Origin: Methylorubrum rhodesianum
GTDB taxonomy: Bacteria > Pseudomonadota > Alphaproteobacteria > Rhizobiales > Beijerinckiaceae
Direction of reading: 5' to 3'
Assembly: GCF_014199985.1 (NCBI RefSeq)
Contig: NZ_JACHOS010000022.1
Span: 17,769-81,768, forward strand
DNA: 64,000 nucleotides
Under the pieces are notes generated by a model. The model was not told the origin of the DNA. It saw nothing but the letters and a program-made list of their open reading frames with translations, and made no database searches. Positions 1 to 9,079 of the stretch are shown here, one piece after another (within the stretch, counting starts at the first letter, position 1; each line of letters begins with the position of its first letter). The position numbers were made by a program, and so were the translations under genes.

Positions 1-139
1 GTTGATCTGGCAAAATTGCTAAGCTGCCAAGCGGGCGATCATTATCTCCAGCACCGAGAACGTAAGCGAGTGGATCTCAGCGCATTGCCGAGTTGGAGTG
101 CCAATCGCGGTGGACTAACCGCTCGTCGTCACCCGTCTA

Positions 140-225
140 CCTTATACCCGCTCTCCAGCGGGTTTCGATACCTGACTTGCCTCGCCCGGCTCAGCCGCGG
201 CGGGGTTTTTCGTTTCCGGCTTAGG
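140..225 (+). repeat. Terminator-like repeat, copy 1
   Basis: A GC-rich stretch ending in GGCGGGGTTTTTCG contains CCGCTCTCCAGCGG and a segment CCCGGCTCAGCCGCGGCGGG followed by a T run, which looks like a rho-independent terminator tail. Its reverse complement recurs nearly exactly at about 36996-37075, so this is one arm of a dispersed inverted repeat. No gene is supported on either strand in 1-480. Confidence 0.55.
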
Positions 226-479
226 CGCGGCGCATCTGCTTGGGCACTGGTCGGGGCGGGAGCTTCTTGAACGGTACCGGGAGGCACAGCGTTCGTTTGG
301 GGTTGGTTCTGTAGCCAATACCCATGCGAACTGGTTCGCCGTCCATCGCGGGGGCAACAGCGCACGATGCACATCAGAGACATAGGATCCTCTATCGCGG
401 CGATCGAGCATCAAGGCTTCCGTCTGCGAGAGCGACGACTGCCGCGCTTACCTCTTTCGCGTGCGACCGGCGTATCCCT

Positions 480-725
480 CTACCTTTAGAGAGACCGCCA
501 GTGGACGCCAGTCTCACATTACTCAGCATTCATTTGCTCCTGATCAGCGTGGCAATATCAGCGCGATCAGGTCCAGAGGCATCGGCTTCGTTGTTGGGTA
601 AGAATGATACGATCTTTCAGCGTCGAGCAGCGGGGTTTTAACCCGTGCCGCAGGTCATGTCATAAAGAAGAAAGAAGCAACTCTTTCGCGCGGCACTCTC
701 GGGCAGACTGTCTGCCGGATCTTTG
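480..725 (-). repeat. Inverted duplicate of 51720-51945, with a gene 3' remnant
   Basis: Read on the minus strand, this stretch matches 51720-51945 closely. Both contain the pattern CCCGAGAG(C/T)GCCGCGCGAAAGA(A/G)TTGCTTC followed by TTCTTCTTTATGACATGACC. The first part corresponds to the C-terminal residues (about 20, ending in SFFFMT) of the hypothetical gene at 51370-51786. The rest is shared non-coding DNA. It is therefore a truncated remnant of that locus in opposite orientation. 725-1044 contains no supported gene beyond the upstream region of the TonB receptor. Confidence 0.6.
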
Positions 726-1044
726 TTGGCTGTAGTCAAGTCGCTCATTGGAGGATGTGGTTATAAGGACATTCGACGTTGCGCCCCTGTTCAGTTCGTC
801 GGTCGGCTTCGACAGGCTGCTCGATCTGCTGAGCCTAGCCGAAAGGGCCGAAGCGACAGCCGCTTGGCCGCCCTACAACATCTAGAAGGTGGCTGGATTC
901 TGTCCGGCCCGAACCAAGTCAGCGGCAGCATCTTAGTTAGAACAATTCGTTTTAGTTGCTGTGAAAACACATCCACAGAGCGATGGTGCCATTCCGCTTG
1001 CTCACATCGCTGTGATCGCCTATTCGCTCAAAATATTGGTGCAG

Positions 1045-3333
1045 ATGAAGTCGCATGACGACTTGAAGCAGCTCTATGGTCCTGCGGGAGCGCGCTCCGC
1101 TGGTCATTGGACTAAGGACGCAACGGTGTTCAATCCTGGATATCAGCTTACTTCAGCCTCAATCTGTGCGCTGATCGGCGCCGCATCACTCGGCATGGCC
1201 GCCCCATGGTCGGTGACGAAAGCGTGGGCGCAGGACGCGGTGCAGCTCGACGAGCTCGCGGTCCACGGCCAGGTCGGCAATGTCGGACGGGTCGGTCAGG
1301 GCGTTGGCCTCCAGAAGGACCTGCCCGCCCCCTATGCCGGCGGTCAGTTTGCCCGCGGCGGCTCCCTCGGCGTCCTTGGAACCCGGGATGCGTTGAACAC
1401 GCCGTTCAGCACGGTCAACTTCACGCAGCAGGTGATCCAGGATCAGCAGGCGCGTACCGTCGCAGACACACTCGTCAACGACTCATCGGTGCGACTGACC
1501 ACGGGCAGCAATGGCTTCGACGACACGTTCCAGATCCGGGGCTTCCAAGTTCCTTCTCAGGACGTCGGCCTGAATGGCCTCTACGGGCTGATCTCCTCCA
1601 ACCGCGTCGCCGCGCAATACATCGAGCGCATTGAATTGCTGAAGGGCCCGGGCGCGTTCATGTATGGCATCCCGCCGGGCGGCAGCGTCGGCGGCAGCAT
1701 CAACATCGTGACCAAGCGCGCGCTCGATGTGCCGTTCCTCCGGATCACGCCGCAGTTTATCAGCGCCGGCAACTTCGGTGCGCATGTCGATGCCAGCATG
1801 CGGGGCGGTGAGAACAAGGAGTGGGGGATCCGCTTCAACGGCCTGGGCCGGACCGGAGAGGCGTCGATCAACGACGGCAACTGGCAGACCGGACTGGGCG
1901 CCCTGGCCCTCGACTATCAGGGCGAGCGCCTGCGCTGGGCCCTCGACGTCATCACGCAGAATGACGATACTAAGAACTTCCGTCCGCAGATGACCCTGCA
2001 ATCGACGATCCCGTTCATTCCCCGTCCGCCGGACGCCCGCGGCAACTGGTATCCGGGAACGCTTCTCAAGCAGCGGGACAACACGATCGCCTCCTTCATC
2101 GAGTACGATCTGACCGACTGGCTGACGGCCTATGGCGGCATCGGCTATCGCGCCGGCTCGAACGAGCAGACCTTCCCGGATTCCCGCGTCGCCGGCTTCA
2201 CGAGCGGAGCGGACGCGCTCGGCAATTTCCGGCTCATCAACGCCTATTACGACTCCTACAGCAGTTCCGTCAGCGGCAATGCCGGCCTCAAGGCCCGCTT
2301 CGACACCGGGTTCATCAACCACTCGCTCAACTTCGTCTTCACCGGCTTCGCGCGCGAGGACGGAAACGCCTATGTCGCGAACTCGGCGGCGCAGTCGGTA
2401 CCGTCGAACATCTATCGTCCCTCGCCGCTTCCGGTCGTGACGGGCGCGCGGATCGATCCCCGGCGAGCCTCGGACACGTCGCTGACGAGCGTCGCCGTCG
2501 TCGACACGATGTCGATCGCGGACGACACCGTCCTGCTGACGGCGGGCGTCCGCTACCAGATGGTGCATCAGCAGGGCTACAGCACCACGACCGGCCTGCG
2601 GACGACCGAGTACGACGCCGACGCGACCTCGCCCCTCGCCGGCATCGTGATCAAGCCCTGGCAGAACGTCGCGCTCTACGCGAACTACGCCGAGGGTCTG
2701 ACCTCGGGGACGATCGTCGGGGCCGGCTACAGCAATACGGGCGAGATCCTCAGCCCCTACAAGTCCGATCAGCAGGAAGTCGGCATCAAGATCGACTGGG
2801 GCACCATCACGACGACGGCGGCGCTGTTCCAGATCAGCCGGCCGAACCAGGTCCGCACCGCCGCCAACGCCCTGGCCTACGATGGCGAGCAGCGCAATCA
2901 GGGGCTGGAATTATCCGCCTACGGTGCAATCGTGCCGAGCGTGCGCGGTTTCGCGAGTGCGACCTTCCTTCGTCCCGAGTTGACCAAGCCGGCCAATCCA
3001 TTGGAACGCGGCAACGACGCTGCCGGTGTGCCGGATCTGACAGTGTCCGCTGGGCTCGAATGGGACACGCCCTGGGTTCCCGGGCTCACCCTGAACGGCC
3101 GGGTGATCTACACGTCGGGCTCCTACCTGACCAACGCCAACACGCTGCAGTTCCCCGACTGGGCGCGGGTCGATCTCGGACTTCGCTACGCGACGATCGT
3201 ATACGATCGTCCGATCACCGTTCGGTTCAACGTCGAGAACGTCGCCGACAATCGGTACTGGCTCACGACAGGTACCTTCGTGACGGTTGCGTCGCCCCGA
3301 ACCTTCATTCTGTCCGCGTCTCTTGATTTTTGA
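1045..3333 (+). CDS. TonB-dependent siderophore-type outer-membrane receptor
   Basis: This is an outer-membrane beta-barrel receptor that would import ferric siderophores or similar ligands using TonB energy. A hydrophobic signal segment ends in TKAWAQ, about 60 residues from this start. A plug domain follows, with QQVIQDQQARTVADTLVND, the RGF motif, and YIERIELLKGPGAFMYG leading to GGSINIVTKR. The long barrel ends in the Bam-type terminal aromatic (SASLDF). ATG 1045 was chosen over GTG 961; neither has a convincing ribosome-binding site, and either leaves an unusually long N-terminus before the signal. At about 760 residues the length fits the family. No exbB, tonB or siderophore gene is nearby, so the ligand is unknown. 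Confidence 0.9.
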   Translation: MKSHDDLKQLYGPAGARSAGHWTKDATVFNPGYQLTSASICALIGAASLGMAAPWSVTKAWAQDAVQLDELAVHGQVGNVGRVGQGVGLQKDLPAPYAGGQFARGGSLGVLGTRDALNTPFSTVNFTQQVIQDQQARTVADTLVNDSSVRLTTGSNGFDDTFQIRGFQVPSQDVGLNGLYGLISSNRVAAQYIERIELLKGPGAFMYGIPPGGSVGGSINIVTKRALDVPFLRITPQFISAGNFGAHVDASMRGGENKEWGIRFNGLGRTGEASINDGNWQTGLGALALDYQGERLRWALDVITQNDDTKNFRPQMTLQSTIPFIPRPPDARGNWYPGTLLKQRDNTIASFIEYDLTDWLTAYGGIGYRAGSNEQTFPDSRVAGFTSGADALGNFRLINAYYDSYSSSVSGNAGLKARFDTGFINHSLNFVFTGFAREDGNAYVANSAAQSVPSNIYRPSPLPVVTGARIDPRRASDTSLTSVAVVDTMSIADDTVLLTAGVRYQMVHQQGYSTTTGLRTTEYDADATSPLAGIVIKPWQNVALYANYAEGLTSGTIVGAGYSNTGEILSPYKSDQQEVGIKIDWGTITTTAALFQISRPNQVRTAANALAYDGEQRNQGLELSAYGAIVPSVRGFASATFLRPELTKPANPLERGNDAAGVPDLTVSAGLEWDTPWVPGLTLNGRVIYTSGSYLTNANTLQFPDWARVDLGLRYATIVYDRPITVRFNVENVADNRYWLTTGTFVTVASPRTFILSASLDF

Positions 3334-3479
3334 CGATGACCACCTCCAGCGATCGAACTGCGGCGGCCGCCTTTCGCGCTTCAGTCACAAGGGTGTCGAG
3401 TATCCTCTGGCTGTGTAGACGGACATGTCAGGGAGGTGGTGCCACCGACTAGCGAGATCGTTCCGCCGCTCCAGGACGG

Positions 3480-3558
3480 GCCCGGCATCAGCTCGAAAGC
3501 GAGAGCAGGCGACACGACACAGGCGAGCCAGCGCCGCGAGCAGAAGCACACAGGTCAT
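3480..3558 (-). pseudogene. 5' remnant of a phage-module secreted-protein gene
   Basis: The minus-strand start ATGACC(T)GTGTGCTTCTGCTC repeats the first codons of the 188-residue protein at 39140-39706 (MTRVLLLAALA). The reading frame is lost within about 13 codons and nothing downstream matches. With the endolysin remnant just upstream, it copies the gene order of the module at 38.2-41.3 kb. No other gene is supported between 3334 and 3790. Confidence 0.5.
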
Positions 3559-3790
3559 GATATTGGTCCTGAAAATGTGGTGCGCGGCTGGCCCGGTTGG
3601 CGCAGGACATATTTTCGGGGCAGCCGAAGGTGCCCCTTGTGCGGCTTTGAATTGAGGCGCACGAATGAATGGGTCTGCTAGACCGTATCACTGCGCGGAG
3701 GCTGCGGACTGCGGGCCGGTGCTCTTCTGAGGGCGCGCCGAGTATAAGATGTGATGTCGCCGTGCCGAAGGCTACTCAGCTTCGCGGCCG

Positions 3791-4470
3791 TCAGACGGGC
3801 GGCCAGCGGAACGCGGTGAACTCCTTGCGCGGGAAGGCGGCGATCGACCACGCATTGCCCCGGTTGCCGCCGAGTAGGAAGATCTGCGTCGGGCACGCGC
3901 CGACTACGAACTCGACATGGCCCTGCCAAGACGAGTTGCCTCGCTTCTTCGTGGCGATGGCGCCGAGCGCCGGCTCCTTCAGCCCCACGCCTCATCCTTC
4001 ATAGCACCGCGCCGCAAGGCTGCCCAAGGGCTTGTGACCGGCCCGCTTCAGCATGGCGCCGACGGCCGCCGAGCAACACGCCGCTGAGACCTGTTTGATG
4101 CTGGAGAATCCCGCATCGGCGAAGAGCTGCACAACGCGCGAATTTTTGGCAGCGCCTGCGCCTTCGCGCACGCCGAATTCGCCCTCTTCCAGCACCGGCC
4201 GCCCGCCTTGTCCGGTACCTCGGGCCGCTCACTGATGTCGGCCTACTGTATGGCGGACCGCGTCTTCGGCCCAGCGATGCTTTCGGCGACGAGGCCGGCT
4301 TCGCGCTGGAACGCGGTCACGGCGGCGATGGCGCGCGGCCCGGCATCGCTGTCCGCTCTGGAAAGTCCGAGGTCATACCCGCGTGCGAGGAGCGCGCGCT
4401 GGATCTCAACGACGGTGATGGTGGTATTCTCCGATGTGAAAGTTTCCCGGCAGACCTGCTGGGAGCGGGG
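3791..4470 (-). pseudogene. Decayed phage-type endolysin (peptidoglycan-binding + TIGR02594-like)
   Basis: Three consecutive minus-strand segments read as one enzyme. 4470-4243 gives a peptidoglycan-binding repeat (VEIQRALLARGYDLGLSRAD, then AIAAVTAFQREAGL) that ends at a stop. 4195-3992 gives REGAGAAKNSRVVQLFADAG and CCSAAVGAMLKRAGHKPLGS, as in the TIGR02594 cell-wall hydrolase family. 3988-3791 gives WQGHVEFVVG and FLLGGNRGNAWSIAAFPRKE, the C-terminus of the same family. Stops and frame changes separate the parts. The start seems lost: the related copy near 41281 has ATG where this one has ATC. It would have cleaved peptidoglycan during phage lysis. It is now almost certainly non-functional. 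Confidence 0.7.
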
Positions 4471-4499
4471 GAATGGATGAATCACGGGACCGTGAGCGT

Positions 4500-4985
4500 C
4501 TGACCTCGAGGGACGATCTCGCCCGACGGCATCAGCGGGAGGAGGAATGGCTTTCGCGGTTCAATGGACGAGTTCACTGGGCACAGTATCGCTGGCGCAA
4601 GCGACGGCGCAGGGCGCTTATCGCCAGGCTGAACGCGTTACGATGCTGGGGATGAAGAATGTCAGAATTCGCCTGCCAAATGGAGAGCTCGTTACTCTCG
4701 CCGATTTTCAAGAAGCATTTGCGCCGCCTCGATCTAAGGGGGCTTCTGGGATGAACAATTTTGGCGGAAGCGTCAGTTGATTGTCGTCAGGGATCTCAGC
4801 CTCATCAGCGCAAGCGACGACAGGAGGGCCGACCTTTCCCCACTCTCACAGGTCGGTCCGCCACATTGAGTGGGCGACTTGGATCGCGCGACCGCCATAG
4901 TGTTCTTCGATGTCAAGGGAAGGCGTAGGGCTCGGGCCGGGTGGCGCGGCGAGCGGGTCCGGGTGAGGCTGACGACGGCTGGCCT
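4500..4985. other. Region without a confident gene
   Basis: Two overlapping plus-strand frames are open here (4473-4655 and 4547-4780). The end of the second, MKNVRIRLPNGELVTLADFQ from ATG 4652, looks protein-like but has no good ribosome-binding site and no recognised family. The rest holds no convincing gene or RNA. Confidence 0.3.
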
Positions 4986-5144
4986 TCATTTATGAGGTCT
5001 GGTTGGCCGGCCTGCGTTTCTACTGAGGTCGGGATGGCGCGCGTCGTTTCGGATCTCGTCGGTGACCTGCGCGGCGACCTTGCCACCGTTCTTCATGGCG
5101 GCGAGCCCTTGGGCCACGAGCGTCTTGAGAGCGTCGTTGTTCAT
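4986..5144 (-). CDS. Small hypothetical protein, 52 aa
   Basis: This is a 52-residue protein beginning MNNDALKTLVAQGLAAMKNG. A clear ribosome-binding site, GGAGG, lies 6 bases before ATG 5144, which decides the start. The N-terminal half predicts an amphipathic helix and the tail is basic and Pro/Arg-rich. No domain is recognised. It faces away from the ferritin-like gene at 5494 across about 350 bases; similar tiny proteins often accompany DUF892-type stress genes in this group, which is only a weak functional hint. Confidence 0.6.
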   Translation of the reverse strand: MNNDALKTLVAQGLAAMKNGGKVAAQVTDEIRNDARHPDLSRNAGRPTRPHK

Positions 5145-5493
5145 CGTCGTCCTCCGGGTAGTGTGCGCCGGCGCGGGATCCAGCCGCCGACGACAATGAG
5201 AACGTCTGGAAAGCAAGCAGCACTTCGTGTGCGACGATAAATGTCGGTTGCTTTATGATACCAAGCTGAATTCAACTAAGTATAAGTTAAGCTCGGCGCT
5301 CGCACCAGCCGCCCTGATCAGCAAGCCATTAGAATACAAGCAAACAAGTGCCCAATTAGCGCAGCCATTGCTGGAACAGGGTAATCCAGAGATAGGCTTG
5401 GCATGGCGCTTCCGTCGCACATCCATACCCGGAACGGAGGTGCCCGGTTCACGTTGGCGGGCGAACCCGACACCAACAAGGAGTCAGGACAGC

Positions 5494-6006
5494 ATGGCCA
5501 GCACGGACATCGGCACGATCTACGCGGGCGCGCTGCGCAACACCCGCGCCCTGGAACGGCAAGGCCTGGAGCAGATGGAGCGCCAGCTCTCCGGCCTGGA
5601 GCGCTACCCGGATTATGCCGCCGTCCTGCGCCGTCATATCGAGACTACGAAAGGTCAGATCGACCGCCTCGACAAGGCGCTGGACGCCGTTGGCGACAGA
5701 GCTTCGACCCTGAAGGCGACTGCGACCAGTGTCGCCGGCTCCATCGGCGCGGCCGTGCACGCCGTTGCCCAGGACGAGACCCTGAAGAATCTCTACGCGG
5801 GCTACGCCTACCAGTACGACCGGATTGCCGCCCGCCGCTCGCTGGCCGTCATCGCCGAGCGGGCCGGCCAATCCGACAAGGTCGAGGGCTTCCGCACGGC
5901 GGTCGAGGAGGAGACGAAGGCGGCCGATAAGATCGCAGCGCTGATTGAGCCGGTCACCAAGACCTACCTCGACCTGACGCTGAGCGGCTCCAAGGCCGAC
6001 AGCTAA
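5494..6006 (+). CDS. Ferritin-like DUF892 (YciE/YciF-type) protein
   Basis: This 170-residue all-helical protein of the DUF892 ferritin-like superfamily is associated with general stress responses; its biochemical activity is not established. The N-terminal helix carries DIGTIYAGALRNTRALE, then QMERQLSGLERYPDYAAVLR and RHIETTKGQIDRLDKAL. The second half contains YAYQYDRIAARRSLAVIAE and ends with a KTYLDLTL helix. ATG 5494 is preceded by AAGGAG at 11 bases; the frame stays open upstream to 5227 but that part has no protein-like character. A DUF3140 gene follows on the same strand, so the two may form a stress pair. Confidence 0.8.
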   Translation: MASTDIGTIYAGALRNTRALERQGLEQMERQLSGLERYPDYAAVLRRHIETTKGQIDRLDKALDAVGDRASTLKATATSVAGSIGAAVHAVAQDETLKNLYAGYAYQYDRIAARRSLAVIAERAGQSDKVEGFRTAVEEETKAADKIAALIEPVTKTYLDLTLSGSKADS

Positions 6007-6096
6007 TCCTGTTCCCGGGCGGCGTCACTTGAGGTCGCCCGTCTTCCTACCCGGAGGCGGACCATAGCGGAGAAGGACGACTACGAGGAGACCTAA

Positions 6097-6417
6097 ATGG
6101 CGTTCAAGGAGGTCGTGAACATGACCGCTTCGGCGCTGGAGAAGCATCTCAAGACCGAGGAGAACCAGTTGGTCGGCCAGAAGAAGGACGGAGCCGGCGA
6201 GGCGACGGGCCACGTCGAGGGCCGGCGCGTCGTCGAGATGCTGCACAAGAAGAAGTCCGGGCTCTCGGACGAGGACTACGGGCACATGCGCAAGGTGGTC
6301 GGCTACGTGCACCGCCATCTCAAGCAGGGCGGCCCGAAGGACAAGGACGTAGTGAAGGATTCGCCCTTGCGCCTCTCCCTGAGGAACTGGAGCCACGACC
6401 CGCTCAAGAACGCGTAG
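6097..6417 (+). CDS. DUF3140 family protein
   Basis: This 106-residue protein matches the DUF3140 family along its length: VNMTASALEKHLKTEE near the start, GHVEGRRVVEMLHKKKSGL in the middle, DYGHMRKVVGYVHRHL, and the C-terminal RNWSHDPLK. Members are small cytoplasmic proteins, sometimes annotated as DNA-binding, of unproven function and often next to other stress genes. ATG 6097 has AGGAG close upstream. It lies 90 bases after the DUF892 gene on the same strand and converges with the histidine kinase gene ending at 6444. Confidence 0.8.
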   Translation: MAFKEVVNMTASALEKHLKTEENQLVGQKKDGAGEATGHVEGRRVVEMLHKKKSGLSDEDYGHMRKVVGYVHRHLKQGGPKDKDVVKDSPLRLSLRNWSHDPLKNA

Positions 6418-6443
6418 CAGCATATCCTGCTGGTCGGTGCGGA

Positions 6444-8867
6444 TCAGGCGCCGCCCAGCACGAGCCGCATCTTGGTCGCGAGTTCCTCGCGCTGGTAGGG
6501 CTTGCTGAGGAGCGGCAGGTCGGCCGGCACGCCCTGGTCGTCGAGCGCCGTGCCGGTGTAGCCCGAGGTCAGCAGCACCCTCAGTCCCGGGCGCAGGCGC
6601 CGCGCCTCGACCGAGAGCTGTACCCCGTTCATCCCGCCTGGCATCACCACGTCCGAGAACAGGATGTCGATCCGCTCCGGCCCCTGTAGGCGGTCGAGCG
6701 CCTCGCTGGCCTGCGTGGCGGTCAGCGTCCGGTAGCCGAGCTCGCCCAGGCTCTCCACCGCCATCTCCAGCACCGCCGGCTCGTCCTCGACCACGAGCAC
6801 CACCTCGTCAGCGGCCGCCCGGCGCAGCGGCAGCAACCCCTCCGGCCGGCTCTCCGCCACCTGCCCGACCGAGCGCGGCAGGTAAAGCTCCACGCTCGTG
6901 CCGCGACCGGACTCGCTCTTGATCTGCGCGTGGCCACCGGCCTGCCGCACGAAGCCGTAGACCTGGCTCAACCCGAGGCCCGTGCCCTTGCCGACGTCTT
7001 TGGTCGTGAAGAACGGCTCGAAGGCGCGCGCCATCGTGGCTGTGTCCATGCCGTGGCCGGTATCCGTCACCGCGACGAGCACGTAAGCACCGGGGCAGAG
7101 ATCCGGTCGGTCGGCGAGTTCGCCGGGGTCGAGATGCGCGTTGCAGGTCTTCACCGTCAGCGTGCCGCCGCCCGGCATCGCGTCGCGGGCGTTCACGGCG
7201 AGGTTCAGCACCGCGCTCTCGAACTGCCCCGGGTCAAGCCGGACCGGGTCTAGGCTGGCGTCGAGGTCGAACCGCACCTCGATGGTCTCGCCCAGCGCGC
7301 GCCGCAGCAGGCCCTGGAAGTCCTTGAGCAGACGGTTCGGGTTGACCGTTTCGGGGCGCAGCACCTGCCGGCGCGAGAAGGCCAGGAGCTTCTCGGTCAC
7401 CTCGGCACCCCGCTTGGCCGCCTGCAGGCCGGAGGCCGCTAGCCGCGTGACGCGCCCCTCGTCTCCGGGCCGGCGCACGATCATGTCGAGGTTGCCCACG
7501 ATGATGGTGAGCAGGTTGTTGAAGTCATGGGCCACGCCCCCGGTGAGCTGGCCGATGGCTTCCATCTTCTGCGCCTGGTTCAGGCGCTCCTCCGCCTCGT
7601 GCTGGCGCGTCGTGTCCATGACGATGCCGGCCAAGCCCCGTACCTGCCCCGCGTCTCCGAGGTACGCCTTGCCGCGCAGCGCGATCCAGCGCATCGCGCC
7701 GTCGTCGGCGCGCCGGATGCGGCAGTGCAGGTCGATGCGCTCTCGCCCGACGGCGTCCTCCAGCGCCGCGCGCGCAAGGGCTCGGTCCTCCGGGACGACG
7801 TGGCGCAGGAAGGTCTCGACGTCCCACGCCGCGACCGGCCGCTCGTAGCCGAAGATCGCGTCGTGGCGTGGGTGGCGTCGGGACGCGCCCGACCCGAGGT
7901 CGAGCTCCCAGTCGCCCATCTCGGCGGCCTCCAACGCCAGGGCGAGATTGTCGCGCGCGAGCTGCAGCTCGGCCCGGCGCTCCTCGCGCTCGCCGGCCGC
8001 GTCCTCGGCTCGGGCGTACAGGAAATCGACCTCACGCAGGTAGACCCCAAGCAGGATGAGGCCGGCGAACAGCGCTTCCATGCGGCCAGCGAACCAGCCG
8101 ACCGTGCCGCGGGCGGCGCCCGGCAGGGTGATGAGGTTGTCGCAGACCAGCAGGAACAGCGAGACGGCCAGCCAGAGCTGTAGCACGGTGCGGAGGCGCG
8201 TGGTCCAGCACAGCACCGCGAGGGCCAGGACCGTCAGGGCGATGACGGCCGGGCCGACGCCCGAGGTGGTCAGCAGCCAGTAATCGTCGCCCTCCACGCT
8301 TTTCGGCAGCAAGTGCACGTAGCGGGTCACCGCCACGGCCGTGAGAGCGGCAGCCGCCACGGTCCCGGCGACGGCGAGCAGGCCGACCCGGTCTGTTCGC
8401 GGCGGAGGGATCGACCGGTCGCGTCCGTTGCCTTCCATGATGGCGTAGGGCAGCGCGAACAGAGGGGGGCCGAGATGCCAGAAGGTCCAGAGCCAGGTCG
8501 TGGTGTCCGGTCCGCTGCCGAGGATGCGTCCCTGCGCCAGGACGTTCGGGAAAGACAGCATCTGCAGGAGCACGGCCAGCGTCACGTAGAGGCTGCCGGT
8601 CGCGAGCACGAGCAGCGAGCCCGAGCGGGTGCGGCGATACTGGACCAGGAAGAGGTAGGTGGTCAGCCCGTAGACCACGATGAGCGCCGATTGATACACG
8701 GGCACGAAGCCCGGCATCGGCGGCATGGGTCGGCTCGCGAAGGGCAGGAGCGCGAGCGTGACAGCGCCGAAGGCGAGGCTGACGAGGCCGGCGGTCAGGC
8801 GCTGCGTCTTGCCGGCCCGGGCGGTTGCGAGGGTTGCGAGCGCGGGGCTCGCGGTAGCCGTGCCCAT
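6444..8867 (-). CDS. Hybrid sensor histidine kinase (MASE4-PAS-HK-REC)
   Basis: This is a membrane hybrid kinase of about 807 residues. Roughly the first 245 residues form a multi-helix MASE4-type sensor with about eight membrane segments. A PAS domain follows (LALALEAAEMGDWELDLGSG to GLAGIVMDTTRQHEAEER). The HisKA box has GQLTGGVAHDFNNLLTIIVG with the phospho-accepting His, the ATPase domain has NLAVNARDAMPGGG, DTGHGMD and GKGTGLGLSQVYG, and a C-terminal receiver has VVEDEPAV and DILFSDVVMPGGMNG with the Asp phosphosite. ATG 8867 with GGAG upstream is preferred to the in-frame ATG at 8963. No dedicated response regulator adjoins it. Its output is therefore probably phosphorelay to a distant partner. 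Confidence 0.9.
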   Translation of the reverse strand: MGTATASPALATLATARAGKTQRLTAGLVSLAFGAVTLALLPFASRPMPPMPGFVPVYQSALIVVYGLTTYLFLVQYRRTRSGSLLVLATGSLYVTLAVLLQMLSFPNVLAQGRILGSGPDTTTWLWTFWHLGPPLFALPYAIMEGNGRDRSIPPPRTDRVGLLAVAGTVAAAALTAVAVTRYVHLLPKSVEGDDYWLLTTSGVGPAVIALTVLALAVLCWTTRLRTVLQLWLAVSLFLLVCDNLITLPGAARGTVGWFAGRMEALFAGLILLGVYLREVDFLYARAEDAAGEREERRAELQLARDNLALALEAAEMGDWELDLGSGASRRHPRHDAIFGYERPVAAWDVETFLRHVVPEDRALARAALEDAVGRERIDLHCRIRRADDGAMRWIALRGKAYLGDAGQVRGLAGIVMDTTRQHEAEERLNQAQKMEAIGQLTGGVAHDFNNLLTIIVGNLDMIVRRPGDEGRVTRLAASGLQAAKRGAEVTEKLLAFSRRQVLRPETVNPNRLLKDFQGLLRRALGETIEVRFDLDASLDPVRLDPGQFESAVLNLAVNARDAMPGGGTLTVKTCNAHLDPGELADRPDLCPGAYVLVAVTDTGHGMDTATMARAFEPFFTTKDVGKGTGLGLSQVYGFVRQAGGHAQIKSESGRGTSVELYLPRSVGQVAESRPEGLLPLRRAAADEVVLVVEDEPAVLEMAVESLGELGYRTLTATQASEALDRLQGPERIDILFSDVVMPGGMNGVQLSVEARRLRPGLRVLLTSGYTGTALDDQGVPADLPLLSKPYQREELATKMRLVLGGA

Positions 8868-9079
8868 CGTGTGCTCCGTGACGAAGCGCGATGGCTGACC
8901 GTGCGGTAAGTCGCTCGCGAAGCACAGGGGTACCATGGCTTCGGCCGAGGCGCCATTTGTCACCTCGGCAAGCGCCCGAACCGGCGTTCGTATCCGGAGG
9001 CGTCGATGGCGCCTCCACCCTCTCGCCTCGACGGAGGGCGCCGCACCCCCGGGCCGGCGGAGCGGACCGGCGAAGAAGC

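Noticed and set aside
1483..2568. 361-codon minus-strand frame within the TonB receptor
   Set aside because: The translation is low-complexity Arg/Asp/Gly sequence with no motif, while the plus strand gives a complete receptor.
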